Assembly (NCBI GenBank): GCA_021234155.1
Contig: JAJEKV010000081.1
Span: 124,001 to 188,000, forward strand
Reading direction: 5' to 3'
Length of the DNA stretch: 64,000 bases
Source of the DNA: Isoetes taiwanensis
Lineage: Eukaryota; Streptophyta; Lycopodiopsida; Isoetales; Isoetaceae
Of the stretch, positions 42,311 to 55,000 are shown piece after piece; position 1 is the first letter of the stretch, and every line of letters starts with the position of its first letter. Position numbers and translations under genes: made by a program. A model generated the notes under the pieces. That model was not told the DNA's origin, searched no databases, and saw only the letters and a program-made list of their open reading frames with translations.

Positions 42311-42608
42311 ACCAAGATAAGACTATCATGAGCCACCATGACGTAAGGCAGCTGCTTTAAATCAAGGCAGTAATATGGAATGATTACTTTATTACTGTTT
42401 ATAGTAGGTAACTTACTTGTGTTGTCATAGGTGAAACCGGCTGGATTCCCTACCAGAAAAACACCCTTTCTAGTTTGAAATTACCGAGTGGTTATTATAA
42501 AAGTTTTTATTAATCCAATCCAACCCATTTCTCCGTATACTAGGCTAGCTGTCTGTTTTTAGATCTACATTAAGCGTACTGCTAAACGCAAATTTCAAGA
42601 AGTTGGCT

Positions 42609-44152
42609 ATGGCGGGTATGCATAATTCTTCAAAAGATCCTCAACCCACAGAATTGACCCTTGCTCCGTCGACGCCCACAGCTCCGGCACAGAATTTTGA
42701 TAGGTAAACACAATCTTTATGACAGAATTTTCAACTTGAATTGTCTTCTTGTTCTTCATCTTTTTTGGTTCATACCGGTTGTTTTTAGACTCAATAATAA
42801 TTCGTGTTGATTTCTGATTGATCTGTGATATTATAGCAACATTTCCAAGAATCATGCAGCAGAAAGCTCACGTAAATCTATCAAGCTCAAATCTAGAACA
42901 AGAAGGGTAAGATTGAGGCATAATCCTTTGAAACGCTTGGCGGCAATACTCTGGAAAAAATTGAAAGATACAAACGGTTTTCCTTGCAGCTTATTACATG
43001 TTTGTCCTTTGCCCAAATGATTGAATCCTTATTCTGTTTACTCGATAAAGGGGATTGTTGCTAACTCTGTCGCTTTGTACCAATTCAGATAGCCAAAGAA
43101 ATTAAAGATGAGATTGGAGTAAGAATTGTGAGCCTTCTCTGTTTTTTTTTGTTCCCAGTTTTATTGTAGTAACGTTATTTTGCCTTCAGGACGAGAGTGA
43201 TACTTCTATGCGAAGAATTTATGATGTGGTGAATGTTTTTGAGGCCGTAGGTATGCGTCTGTTTATAGATTGCTGATTTGGAGGCATTGTTGCTTTATTC
43301 ATTTTCTTACTTGCAAATCTAGGTCTGATTGTCCGATTCGCTAAACCGGCTAATAACAGAAAATTATGGTGCGAGAACATGAAAAAGAAGATGAATCTTG
43401 CACCCAAGAGACCAAGAGGAGCTCAGATTATGTTAGTTTCATCGATTTTTTAAAGAATTGCGCATTCTTTTATCTATCAACCGATCTTTTTCCGCTTCTA
43501 AATGTCTGGTGGTATGTGTGGATGACCAGCTTGGTTAAAGAATCATATCAAGGAGTTGATCCTTCTAATCTCTTACTTCAGGTGTAAATTTTTATCTACG
43601 GATCTTCATTACTGGAAAAAAATACTAAATTATCTCTGAAAATGGTGTCGCAGGAGGAAAGATGTTATTGCATGCAAAGACTAGAAGAAAAAAACAGGGA
43701 GTTTTGTGCCCTTTCTGAGCAGGTATATTTTCAACGCTTTCTTGAGAAGAACAAATTAATATCATTTGTTCTAACATGAGATTTATAGCTTGCATCGCAA
43801 TTTGCCCTGATAAAGCACAATCAGAAGAATGCCCAAAGTAAGGACAATCGGACTGCCGGATTTACCCTTCAGAACCATCTGCTTAAGCAGCTCCATTTTC
43901 CCTTTACTTTCTTGACTACTAATTCCAACACGTAAGTATTAGTTTAACATCTAGCAGCATTTGGTGCACCCATTTCAATCCATGCATTCTTCACTCTGAC
44001 TTGGATTTGCAATAATTTTGCGCAGAAACATAGAAATTTCTATGAACGAGGAACCAACTGATATTGTTCATTTCCAGTTGGACCAAGAATACCAACTTTA
44101 CAATCATATCCAGGTAATAGAAATGCTTATCCTGACGAGAAAAGAGGAATAG
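42609..44152 (+). CDS. DP-like transcription factor (E2F dimerisation partner)
   Basis: DP proteins pair with E2F to bind E2F sites in promoters of S-phase genes. I join nine exons in phase: 42609-42703, 42837-42976, 43093-43118, 43190-43250, 43323-43431, 43530-43581, 43654-43722, 43789-43931 and 44026-44152. This gives 273 residues, close to plant DP length. The winged helix spans about residues 58-123 (LRHNPLKRLAAILWKKLKD, then MRRIYDVVNVFEAVGLIVRF). The coiled-coil dimerisation part is EERCYCMQRLEEKNREFCAL, then the DP-specific LHFPFTFLTTNSNT, NIEISMNEEPTDIVHFQL and YQLYNHIQVIEML. Recognition helix RRIYDVVNV resembles E2F (RRIYDIxNV) more than typical DP (RRRVYDALNV). The exon 2/3 junction is uncertain: 43002/43089 is an alternative. 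Exon 6 is short and poorly conserved. No stops or shifts. Confidence 0.85.
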
Positions 44153-44994
44153 CGTCACAAGATTAGTACTGCCCAAATGGCACATGTAGGATACTCACAT
44201 AACCACATTTGCCAAGGGAATGGCGATTCTTTTATCCCAACAATACATTCTGCCAATGGGAATGGCATGTGTCTCTATCTTTGAAATAAAGTAAGGAAGC
44301 ATTGCCATATACGTATGCTCTTTGATGTTCTCTCTATCTTTGAAATAAAGTAAATGAAGCATTTCCATATACTTATGGTCTTTAATGGTGGCCTTTAATT
44401 CCCTTTTTTGTTCGTGTGTGTAACCTCGTCCACAATATTAAATCTATGCGAAAAGCATGCAAAAGGAGAAGAAAGACAGAAGAAGTAAATTGTAATCCCA
44501 AAAAGCAAGAGTATGGGGTTGACCATTGGCTGTGCATTCAATTAACAATCTTCAAATACAATATGGTATTTGGGTCACTATTGTTTGCCTTGGGTTAATT
44601 TCGTACTGCCACGTGGCAGACAATTCCGTTGCAGAATGGTAGTTGAGTCTACCATTCCGCATCTCCGGTTTCTAGCCGGTTAATCCTCTGTTTCTTGCCA
44701 TCCTTTGTTTCTTGCCAGTCAACAATCCTCTGTTACTGGTAGAGCCAAGCCTGAATCGACCCTAGAGCAAGCTTCAATCGACCTGTTAAGACCAAGGCGA
44801 GGGCGAGCTTGAATCTGGTGGCTTGAATCCATAGATCATAGATTTTTGACTGTAAAAAATGATTGTGGCTTCTTTATCTGTTAGGACCAAAGATGGGGCC
44901 CCCGTTTTGAGAAAGGCAGCCATAGCTTGAATTATAGCTTCTTCACCTCGTAAAATGGCTAGTATTGCATGAAGTTAAGCAAGAAAAAGAGGAG
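44153..44994. other. 3' flank of the DP-like gene, no further gene
   Basis: Contains a ~55-bp tandem duplication (CTCTATCTTTGAAATAAAGTAA at 44274 and 44332, each followed by GAAGCATT.CCATATAC). The short frame at 44416-44598 has no recognisable features. Confidence 0.5.
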
Positions 44995-46625
44995 CCCAAC
45001 GGATGTGTGGTGAGTTGGTATAGGCCTAGTAATGCCAAAATAAATGTGCATTTAGTCGGGGGTTCAAACCCCGCCGCATGTTTAGCTTTGGGAGTTGGTT
45101 CTTGAGGTTATCTGCCATGATCCCCCGACGTGGTAGAACTTGTGTCTATAATGTCCTCCACTTTGTCTCGCCATATGGCGGCCAGGATAAAACTCCACAA
45201 TAATGAGTATGCACCCGGTAAAAATTGGCTTCCATGTACACGGGCCGGTATAATTGGTTGTTGCCTAAAATCCCCTCGACTTCCCGGCGGGGATTCTATC
45301 CCGCCTACAAAGTGTGCATGTATGGCTAAAGTTTTGCCCAACGGATGTGTGGTGAGTTGGTATAGGCCTAGTAATGCCAAAATAAATGTGCACTTGGTCG
45401 GGGTTCAAACCACGCCGCCAGTATGTTTAGCTTTGGGAGTTGGTTCTTCGGGTTATCTGACCATGATCCCCGACGTGGTAGAACTTGTGTCTATCGTGTC
45501 CACTTTATTCGCCATATGGCAGCGGATAAGCTCCACAATAATGAGTATGCACCCGGTTCCATGTACACCGGTATCTTGGTTGTTGCCTAAAAAATTCCCC
45601 CTTCTTCACGAGGGATTCTATCCCCCTACAAAGTGTGCATGTATGGCTAAAAGTATTTGCCCAACGGATGTGTGTGAGTTAGTAATGCCAAAATAAATGT
45701 GCACTTGGTCGGGGTTCAAACCCGGCGGTGTATGTTTAGCTTTGGGAGTTGATTCTTGGGGTTATCGGCCATGATCCCAAGCGTGGTAGAACTTGTGCCT
45801 ATATCGTGTCCTCCACTTTGTTCCGCCATATGGCGGCGGATAAGCTCCACAATAATTGTGTGAGTATGCACCAGGTAAAATTGGCTTCCATGTACACCGG
45901 GCCGGGTATCTTTGGTTGTTGCCTAAAAATTTCCCCACTTCTGAGGCGGGATTCTATCCCGCCTACAAAGTGTGCATGTATGGCTAAAAGTTTTGCCCAA
46001 TGGATGTGTGGTGAGTTGGTATAGGCCTAGTAATGCCAAAATAAATGTGCACTTGGTCGGGGTTCAATCACGGCGGTGTATGTTTAGCAGGTGTTGATTC
46101 ACTGGGTTATCCGATGATGATCCCCGGCGTGGTAGAACTTGTGCCTATATCGTGTCCTCCACTTTGTCTCCGCCATAAATAGGCAGGATAAGCTCCACAA
46201 TAATTGTGTGAGTATCGCAGTAAAATTGGCTTCCATGTACACAGGGCTGGTATCTTTGTTGTTGTCTAAAATTTTCCCACTTCGGGCGGGATTCTATCCC
46301 GCCTACAAAGTATGCATGTATGGCTAAAGTTTTGCCCAACGGATGTGTGGTGAGTTGGTATAGGCCTAGTAATGCCAAAATAAATGTGCACTTTGTCAGG
46401 GGTTCAATCCTGGCCAGTGTATGTTTAGCTTTGGGTGTTGGTTACTGGGGTTATACGATGATGATCTCTGACGTGGTAGAACTTGTGCTTATACGTGTCC
46501 TCCATTTTGTCTGCCATAAGGCAGCAGGATAAGCTCCACAATAATTGTGTGAGTATGCGCTAGTAAAAATTGGCTTCCATGTACACTGGGGCTGGTATAC
46601 TGGTTGTTGTCTATTGGCATTACAA
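44995..46625 (+). repeat. Five tandem ~335-bp units with tRNA-like head (SINE-derived satellite)
   Basis: GGATGTGTGGTGAGTTGGTA starts units at 45001, 45342, 45666, 46002 and 46341 (spacing 341, 324, 336 and 339). Each head has an A-box-like GTGAGTTGGTATAGGCC and a B-box-like GGTCGGGGTTCAAACC, as in a tRNA gene or SINE promoter. The body contains the phrases ACGTGGTAGAACTTGTG and CCATATGGCGG. Units differ mostly by small indels. The open frames here (45130-45696, for example) are not conserved between units and are not genes. Confidence 0.85.
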
Positions 46626-46960
46626 AGTCAGGGATTGAATAGGCTTTGCGTCTTCAATAGATGTCTCTACCTTTTAGAAAAGGTTTGCTGCCTGCCTCAC
46701 TGGATTTTTGTTTGCAGGTAAGATCTGGTGGAGTTTTGCAAGCCACAGTTTAATCTCCTTTCATGAAAAGGATGCAAACGAAAATCTTAGCTACGCACAA
46801 ACCACGCATAAAGCCTCAAGATCTTTAACCGAGGAACCAGGCCGATCTTTAACCTAGAAACCGGTCGAAGAGGCGTAAGATGGGCGAGAGCGTAAGACGC
46901 TTCTAGTAGCTAGGATCTCTCACACCAACACCATAGCCACCACAATGTCGAAAAAGCGCT

Positions 46961-47058
46961 CAAGGTGTTTGTTGGACGATTACATGGGTTAACTCCGTAA
47001 ACCAACGGGTCGGCGGGACCCCACCGGTCATGCATGGAATGTCCTCACAAACACCTTG
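46961..47058 (+). ncRNA. 98-nt hairpin with miRNA-precursor-like shape
   Basis: The arm CAAGGTGTTTGTTGGACGAT (46961-46980, continuing TACATG) pairs with 47033-47058 (CATGGAATGTCCTCACAAAC, then ACCTTG). All but about two or three of 26 positions pair, with two small bulges, around a loop of about 46 nt. Paired arms of 21-26 nt and this length are typical of plant miRNA precursors. No known miRNA sequence is recognised. A decayed mobile-element end is an alternative. Confidence 0.4.
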
Positions 47059-47066
47059 AAGCTATA

Positions 47067-48230
47067 CATTCAATCTTTGGTGAATTTATCAAAATTTACA
47101 TTGAAGACTTGAAGATTTATGAATAGATAGACCGCATTTACCATTGGATTGGAATCAGTAAAAAACAAATGCACACAATTGTACTATAACCTGCACTAAA
47201 AATAGGTAAATGATTTTGGACAAGGAGGTATGGAATGTATATTATCCTTACGCATACGGTTCGCGAGGTTTGTTCGGATTTAATGGACCGTTGGTTTTTG
47301 ATTTACCGCCGAATAATAACATGCTGCGGTTGAAAAATTACGTAGATCTTCTATAACAGCCTAGGATAATCTATGGACAATGCCATAACACCCTAGGGAT
47401 TTCCACCGGCTTCTCTATAATTTTTTTCGCAGATTACAAACCCGTTTCGAGACTACGCACCACATTTTTCAAAGATTTCTAGACCCTCATTCTGAGATGT
47501 TGATTTTGCTTCATTGAAACTTTGCGGGAATAGGTTTCATTTCACTTTATTGAGTGCTTCTCACGAGAATGGAGTTTAGCGCCAACGGGCTCTAAACTCA
47601 CGATTTTGCTTCAAAATAGAGCCAAGAAAACTCGCCATAGCCACCTCCGCCCGCGAAAAACAATACCACCTCCATTTCGGCCTCTGCTTCCATTCCTCGA
47701 AGAAAAACTCCTCTCTGCTTGCATTTCGAGCCACCCGAAAAAAACTACGCCTTGCTCCCAGTCCCGTGCCCTGCTTCTATTAAGGTGTTACACCACTTTT
47801 CATCTTTGGCGGATGCCTTCTCGCCCTCTCTCTTGCAAACCCTCGAACCCGAGGCGTTCTTGCCGCGACACCCTCGCCATTTGGCCATGGCCACATGGCC
47901 CTCAAATTTTCTCAATAACCCCTCGAGGCCGGGCGTTATCTACACCATAACAAAACAACGACCACCTGATAAAGTGCTTAATTTTATATTGACTTTATAA
48001 CTTTCTGTATTGAGGGTTTGAATGCAATTTCATAGTGTATATTGTTCATATCCTTACTCAGCATCAAAGTATCATATTCTATGTAATCAATGGATACCTT
48101 TGCTTGATTACGCAATATCTTGCTCAAATTTCTATTGGCAATATTTGCATGTGCGATTACTTTTGAAATCTAAATCAATTTGACTTCGATGACAAATTTA
48201 AGCTAAAGTACATTACCTTAATATTTATAT
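47067..48230. other. No supported gene
   Basis: Two overlapping frames at 47606-48000 are rich in Pro and Ser and have no domain. The rest is AT-rich without structure I can name. Confidence 0.45.
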
Positions 48231-48360
48231 GCCTTCACAGCTTCTATGAGTCAAGACAGTGGATCCAATATTGGTTGGAGACCATAGTGAAGGCCTTCAA
48301 AGTCATATGCCTTTACAGTTTCCTTGAGTCAAGATAGTGGATCCAATATTTGTTGTATAA
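48231..48360. repeat. ~78-bp tandem duplication
   Basis: GCCTTCACAGCTTCTATGAG, then TCAAGACAGTGGATCCAATATT, recurs 78 bp later with few changes (TCAAGATAGTGGATCCAATATT). Confidence 0.8.
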
Positions 48361-48489
48361 ACTGCCCTCTGTGGGAAATGCATTTATTACACGTACATTT
48401 GATGCAAATGAACTATCCTTAAAGGTCACAATACATATAAAAAAGAGAGAACTTGATTGGTCTTGCTTTTGCATGCTAGCGATGGCCAG

Positions 48490-48850
48490 TCGTGTTGAAC
48501 ATGCCGACGTGCCCAGAGATAGCTCAACATGGGCGTTGTTTACAATGTCTAATTTGCCTTCACCATTTGAAGTGTCTTCAACCCGTAATGCAGATAGGAC
48601 AAGCAGATGTATCCAGATATTATACTAGGAAAAGCCGTGAAGATATCCTAGCAAGATTCAGAATGGGAAGCCATGACCTAAGAATTGAAAAAGGACAGAT
48701 GGCGAGAATAGAGAAGATGATCTGATATGCAGAACTGCGGATGAGGGGAAGGAAGACAAAAAATTCATACGCTTAAATGAGTGTCTAATATATGAAGACA
48801 TCGTGAACAAGTACGTAAACGTAAGATGGGGTCACCCAGATACACCATGA
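48490..48850 (+). pseudogene. LINE ORF2 C-terminal relic
   Basis: The frame from about 48492 contains SREDILARFRMGSHDLRIEK, then GQMARIE, and after a shift ICRTADEGKEDKKFIRLNEC, then LIYEDIVNKY. This is the pattern ..RFR.GSH.L.IE.GR..., C..C ... ED..H.L.ECP.Y.. found at the end of non-LTR reverse-transcriptase polyproteins. The Cys/His positions are eroded. A (TATTC)n run at 49170-49197 may be the 3' tail of the same element. Confidence 0.5.
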
Positions 48851-49202
48851 TGGCAAGGACAAACAATGAGGGATCTGCGACGCAATACGAAAATGACGAA
48901 GACCGGGAAGGCACATAAAGCAAAAGGGCTTTTGTTATGAACCGGCCAGAGGCGCACCATACCTGCCCAAAATGCTCAACTCAAAGCTGATTGATAATGA
49001 CGATCTGCAAACGGCCTTTGAAGCCGATCCAAAGCGGTGCCTTATTATGAAAAGTGAAGCCTTCAAAAAGGCTACAATAGAAACCAGCATGATGTGCTAG
49101 TAGCACCCATCGAGAGCTCGCTCATGTTACATAAGTCCACGGGCCTCGGGGCACAAGGGACAATAATGTATTCTATTCTATTCTATTCTATTCTATTATA
49201 AT

Positions 49203-50617
49203 ATAACGACCACCATATAACATACATAACATTGAACCATTACATCCAACACTTAAAAATTAAATTCCCCGAAGCCCTTTGGTTTGGGTGCATATTCACC
49301 GCAGGGTTTTTTTGGACACCGAGTCGGATGGGCATATTTGCCCTTTATTCCTTGATCTAGGCCGCATACATAGCAATCCTTATTTTTTGGGGCAAGTTTT
49401 TGTATCTTTGTATATTGAGGTTTTGCAAAATACTATTAAGGTTTGAGGAATGTACATAATGGTATTAATTTTGTACATGTCATTCATCTCGTGAGTTTCT
49501 ACAATGGTGGATAATGGGTAGTCGCACACATCACGAACTACCCACAAAAAATAAAGGGAAAATCAATTATATCATTTGACTGACAAAATACAATGCTAAT
49601 AGAGATTGGACTAGTGTACACCTTGAAAGCTTATCATCGGGGATTAAAAACCCGCCCTTCGGGTTTTCGAGGAAAACCCTAGTGATAAGCCTTGACGAGG
49701 CTTGAACAAGCGTAAGGCATAAAAATCGGCTCCCAAAACCCACGAATGGAGAAGCCAAAAGCAGGATCTTGGCTCGCTAGCTTTGTACGCACATCACCAA
49801 TAAAACAACAAGACAAAACAAACCTCCCAGTGGAGGGAGTGATTCTGTGGCGTGCCGCGATAAAAATACTAAAAACAAAGAAGGGGGAGGGTGGGTTCAA
49901 GAGAAATAAGAGTGCTGGCGAGAAGAGGAAAGCGGGTAAGGGCGATCGATCTTGGCTCGCCTAAAATAGCGAACTCCCAACCGGGCAGACATCGCCGCGT
50001 CGTGACCGGGCTGGAGTGCTGGGGAGGGAGGCGGCTTCCTCAGCTGCTCTCGGTGATGTGATTCTAAGTCAGGATGAAACCAACAAACCGCGCAGATACC
50101 CGAAAGGACTTCCTTGACTGGATCGAAGGTCCTGAGGAATGAGCTAAGGCGGAAGGATGACGCCAATTGGTAGGCCGGTATTCAAAAGGCTAGCCTCATT
50201 GTTGCCTTGTTCAAATATTCATTGTCCTTCTGTGACCAGATCTTCTGTTCGATCTCAGCCAGTCGATTCTAGGTCCATCGTCCAGGGGCCGTCAAATTCT
50301 CGACCGTGCGTCGGCGGGCGCTCATCGATCCTCTCGGCGATACCTTCTGAACCCGCCTCCCCGCTGTTGTCGGCGGCGGCCTCCCGGGCTGATGACCGGT
50401 GATCGCGTTGATCGGTTCTTGTCGCAAGTTTTCTTCAGCCAGTTGGCCACAGGATCAAATGCCTGTTGCCTCCCTGTGGGTGGGCTGGTGATCCCAGGAC
50501 AGGTGATTTTTGGGAACCCACCGATGTGAATATGCACTCAAACCAAGGGGTTTGGGAATTTAATTTCTAAGTGTTGGATGTAATGGTTCATGTTATGTAT
50601 TGTTATATTATCGTTAT
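49203..50617. mobile_element. 1.4-kb element with ~100-bp terminal inverted repeats
   Basis: 49203-49310 (ATAACGACCACCATATAACA ... TTGAACCATTACATCCAACA) is the inverse of about 50518-50617. Arms match at most positions with small indels. The interior (49620-50520) is GC-rich and has open frames on both strands without recognised domains. Long arms and a captured-looking interior suggest a Mutator-like (Pack-MULE-type) element, but no 9-bp target duplication is evident next to the (TATTC)n tract on its left. Confidence 0.6.
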
Positions 50618-51340
50618 GGCTTAAAAAATTCGAGCCCCTTCGAGGCCAAAAGGATTACATTACAACAACAAAACAATGATATCGACAACACATGGTGATA
50701 GTGGATGGTGAACCATTGGGAATTTTAATGATTCCATTAGATGAAAAACTAGGGAATAAAAGCAATACCTCCAAACTAGAACGCAGAAAGATGCAATTTA
50801 TGCATGTAATAGTAGAACAATATACTTATGGCATGGGACTTGAACCAATCATATCTTTCAAATAATTGCAGCTATTTTGCGAATATATGTGCTTGTAGTA
50901 GGAAATACCATGTGAATTGATATTTAGGTTCTTGAAGATTCTCAATGTAATCAGTTCCATATATAAAATCCAAAAGAGCTTTATTAGCAAGAGCAAAGGC
51001 ACAGTTCATATTTAAAATCCAAAAAGCTTCATGTACAAGAGGTTGCACAATAACATTTGACCAATTTATAACACCATTTTTAATCCTAGATGATGTATGA
51101 AGGAGGATTCACATACATAAATTCACATATATAAAATAATAATGGAGAATTCTGTACTTATCTGGGTCTTGCCTCAAGGAGCCATTGCTGCTTCTTCCAT
51201 TCCTGCTTCTCTGTATAGATTTAGGGCAAGAGGTAACTGATTCTAAACTTAATGAAAGATTCTTAAACAGTTTGATCTCACAAGCTTGTTGTAGATTGCT
51301 TAGTCCCTACAAATTAGTAGAATATATGATAGTGTTGTGA
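50618..51340. other. No supported gene
   Basis: AT-rich. No open frame of note and no named repeat. Confidence 0.4.
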
Positions 51341-52070
51341 ATGACACATTCTTCCGGCAAACTCATCAACTTATTAGAAAGTAAAGCACCACAGGTACTC
51401 GATTTACCACCCAACTGGACCAACTAGAAGAGATGTCACCAAGTCAAGCTACTCCGCAAGACAAGCTCTCTCTAGCCACCAACCACTGGTGTTACATGAA
51501 CTCCTTCTAATGATATGATCAAGCAAGGAACAAGAAAAGATACTAGAAGGTAAGGCTAGGCACATCAGCAACATAGAAGAAGCGGCATCTATTGTGCGAT
51601 CAACTCAGACCCCTATGCACCTTTTCTAGGCATAACTTTCAAATCGTAAAGAATCTATGGACAAAGCAAGCCCAATCTGAAACTAGACTTCAAGGGCTTT
51701 CCAAAACGGTAAGGATCGCCGATTTCTGAGTTGTGGTCGCGGAGATATCACATCTCAAAGTTGTCCTTTATTTATAGGTAAATAATACCGCTTTTTGCCT
51801 TTTGCTTCTAAATAAAGGTCAAGGTTTATTTTTAGCTCTCTTTGATAATATCATACATTAGACATAATAGATGGCTTTCTTTACTTGACCATATCAATAA
51901 ATATTGTTCCATGCAACACCAGTATTGGTGGCTAGAGAGAGCCGTCTTGCTGAAAGAAGCTTGACTTGCGGACATCTCTTCTAGTTGGTCCTATGGTGGT
52001 AAATCGAGCACTGTGGTGCTTTTCTTTACTTTCTGTATCAGTTGATGAGTTTGCAGAAGAATGTGTCATC
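51341..52070. repeat. Inverted repeat with ~160-bp arms and ~400-bp spacer
   Basis: 51341-51507 (ATGACACATTCTTC ... CCAACTGGACCAACTAGAAG ... CCACTGGTGTTACATG) matches the reverse complement of 51908-52070 (GATGACACATTCTTC on that strand) with scattered differences. The spacer contains TTTATTTATAGG-like and AT-rich phrases. Transcription through it would give a long double-stranded stem. Confidence 0.7.
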
Positions 52071-55000
52071 TACACTTTGCATCGTGAGCGTACCAAGCCT
52101 TTGGGTTATGGGTCATGTTCGGACCAATCAGGTGTTGTGGTCCGATTGGAGCAGACCTAAGATCAGATCTTCGCGGTCGAACAAGTTCAATGCGGTTGCG
52201 GCGGATACCGGTGAATTCCGCTCGCGCCACCTCGGGTGGCGTCGTTCCCTGTTATAGCTGATGGGGCCTTTCAACCAAGGGTTGTTTCATCTATTTTCTC
52301 CTGATCATTTAAGGTGGAGTCTGTTCGATCCACTGCCTTTATTACAGTAGTTAACTGCGGAGCAATTTCCCTATTTTTGCCTTATCTCTTAAAAAATATC
52401 CCCTCTAATGGGGTGTTGAATAAACAATGGTTACAAGGGCAAGATACCATGGAATATGGGGGGCAAGATATTGATAAACGGTGAAAATCATTCACCTTTT
52501 GAGATCCAAGAAAAAGGAGCTTCAGACATTGTTAAAGAATATTTTCAAGTTGATCCGCTAACTCTTTATCATCATCATCCTACCATCGCTTTGATTATTG
52601 TGTGCTACAATTTGCTCATGACTAAAATGGGTAATCCGGGTATGTCTAGAAACAAGAAAACTTAAATATATAGTTGTATATGCATGTGTTCTTAAAAAAC
52701 TAATTTCTTTTCAAAAACTACCATTACATATGTCAATTTGTCTACACTCAACATGAACACAAGAAATGCCCATGACCAGGAAATCGGCATGATTGACAAC
52801 ATTGCAAAAGTTGGAATAAGCTAAATCTAGGATAATCCATGTTTACTTATTGACGCTTTTTATGATGGAAGAGCATTTGAAATGCAAGCATTAAATCAAT
52901 TCAAAACGACTAGCAAACAATCCTTGCAAGTACTAGTGGGTGTTCTGGCGCCTCAAGAAAATAATACATTTATCCAACTCATATCACATGGGTCTCCATG
53001 CACGCCAGCCCTTTGTGGAAGGATTGATCCTTTCCTCATAGCCTTAACGCTTTGGTAATTTAGAAGAAACCGATGCTCGCCCATAACCTCACGCTTATAG
53101 TCCTCTCAAGCCCACGGTTGATTCTCAAAACCCTATGCATATAATTCTTTTTTAATAAAAAAGAGGGTTTTCATTGTAAACCCTTTGATCTCTTTCAATA
53201 AAAAAGAGGGCTTCAAGAAGCTCCTTTATCTTTGAAGAAGGATAAGAAAATTGTACAAACCGATGCAAAAATGTGCACCTTCTAGATGTACCAATTAAGA
53301 CCATATAATATAATAATGCCATCAAATCAAACTATAAAAACCATATAAAAAAATGCATACTTCATATTGTGCTACATATTGCTCTTTTTACACTACTAAA
53401 AATAGGGACAACGGTAAAACAAATGGCACATTTTCATGAATTTTGCCATTTGGTAATCATTGTAATGGGCAAATAAAAAATGTGACATGGCAGCATTTAC
53501 GGGTAATTATTTTGCCTCCCTATTCAACAAGATTGCCTATACCAATGTAAAAGCACTACATGTGATGAACCAAGATAAACCCGCAGTAACATAAAAGAAT
53601 AAAATAAAAAGGTGCTACGACGGAGGGTTGCTCCATGGCCTGAGGGTGAAGTGGCTTAAATCATAGTTCAAAAGTCATATTTTGACAATCAATTCAAATT
53701 GGTTACTTCTAGACAATAGAATACTTGATACCATGGCTTTTATGGAAATTGGCCTCAAGAAATCTTTCGTGCTTGGCATGGAAGAAGCATAAGGATACTA
53801 GAGTAGAGAATGGAAATACATGTTTTGTTAGCATAGAAATGAGAGAACTCCTTGAAGACCCCCATCTATTTTTGTAATGGAGACCTTCAAACATCCGAGG
53901 AGCAGTGTTTTGTAGAGGAATGAAACATTATGTATAAGGGCATTGTATCAGCCCCACTTGCCCGGCAAGAATTTGTTTTAATCCTAATACCTTTCCTACC
54001 TCAATAGTCATGAATTCAAAAGCAAAGAAGATCTAAAAGCATCGTCTAGAAGCAAAGATCGGTCCAGAAGTAGAGGGGGCTTCCTCGTCTAATAAATATT
54101 AAAATGTATTAATGACATATAAAGAAGAAAGAATGATTTTGTCGTCCAAAAGAAAATTGGAATCTATCACATTAGAAAGAAATAAAAATATAACATCTCA
54201 AAGAAAAGTATTCCATGCAAAGAAACAATACTAGAGATAAGCCCCAAGATAGTAGAAACATGTAGTCTCGCCTTATTATAGAAAATGTTTGACCAAAGTG
54301 AGTTTTTTCTTATTAGAAACATACAAATAGGCCTTCTTATAGAAGATGTTATAATCAAGCCCTCCAACGCCAAGGAGTTGCAAAGGATTTTCTTATTGTC
54401 TCACAACGATAAATCTTTACGTGAAACTTTCATTTTATGACATTTTTTTCATCAATGCCTATAGATCCATATACCGTAAGAGCTTTTCAATATAGAACTA
54501 TTGTGCATGAGCAAAGTTTTATTTGGAAAAGAAAATAATATCTCCATGTAGATTAAATGAAGCCCGCGAAACCACGCATGCATGTGATCCACTTGGACAA
54601 GGCAGAAATTATGGCCCTTACATACAAAAATAGGTTTAGGTTAAAATGTTTAAGGCTTTTTATAATTCCTATCCCAAACGTCAGTTAAGAACATCCCGGG
54701 TTGAATGTACATTCCATATCGCTATTAAACAATTATATAATCCACATTTCTTTACCAAATTAAACAATTTTACCTTATTCATATTAGTTCTAACATTGTC
54801 CGCTCACATTAGCATAGTTTAGCATTGTCAACCGGTTTGATCTAAGAAGAGGAAGAATTATGAGTTGTTTTGCATGTGAATTTTGTTTTAGGTATGAAGG
54901 AAGAATTTTTAAAGTGAAGAAGGTTGCTAAGAATTTAACAAAGATGGAATACATGGAAGTTGCAAGCCAAGTAAAGATGTTTAAAAATATGAAGGGATGT

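Noticed and set aside
42609-44152. Atypical E2F (DEL) or typical E2F identity
   Set aside because: Only one winged helix is present, against DEL, and the dimerisation end has DP-type FPFTFLTTNS / EIS..DIVHF blocks, not an E2F marked box with a retinoblastoma-binding tail.
45130-45696. 188-codon open frame
   Set aside because: It spans two units of a tandem repeat and is not preserved in other units.
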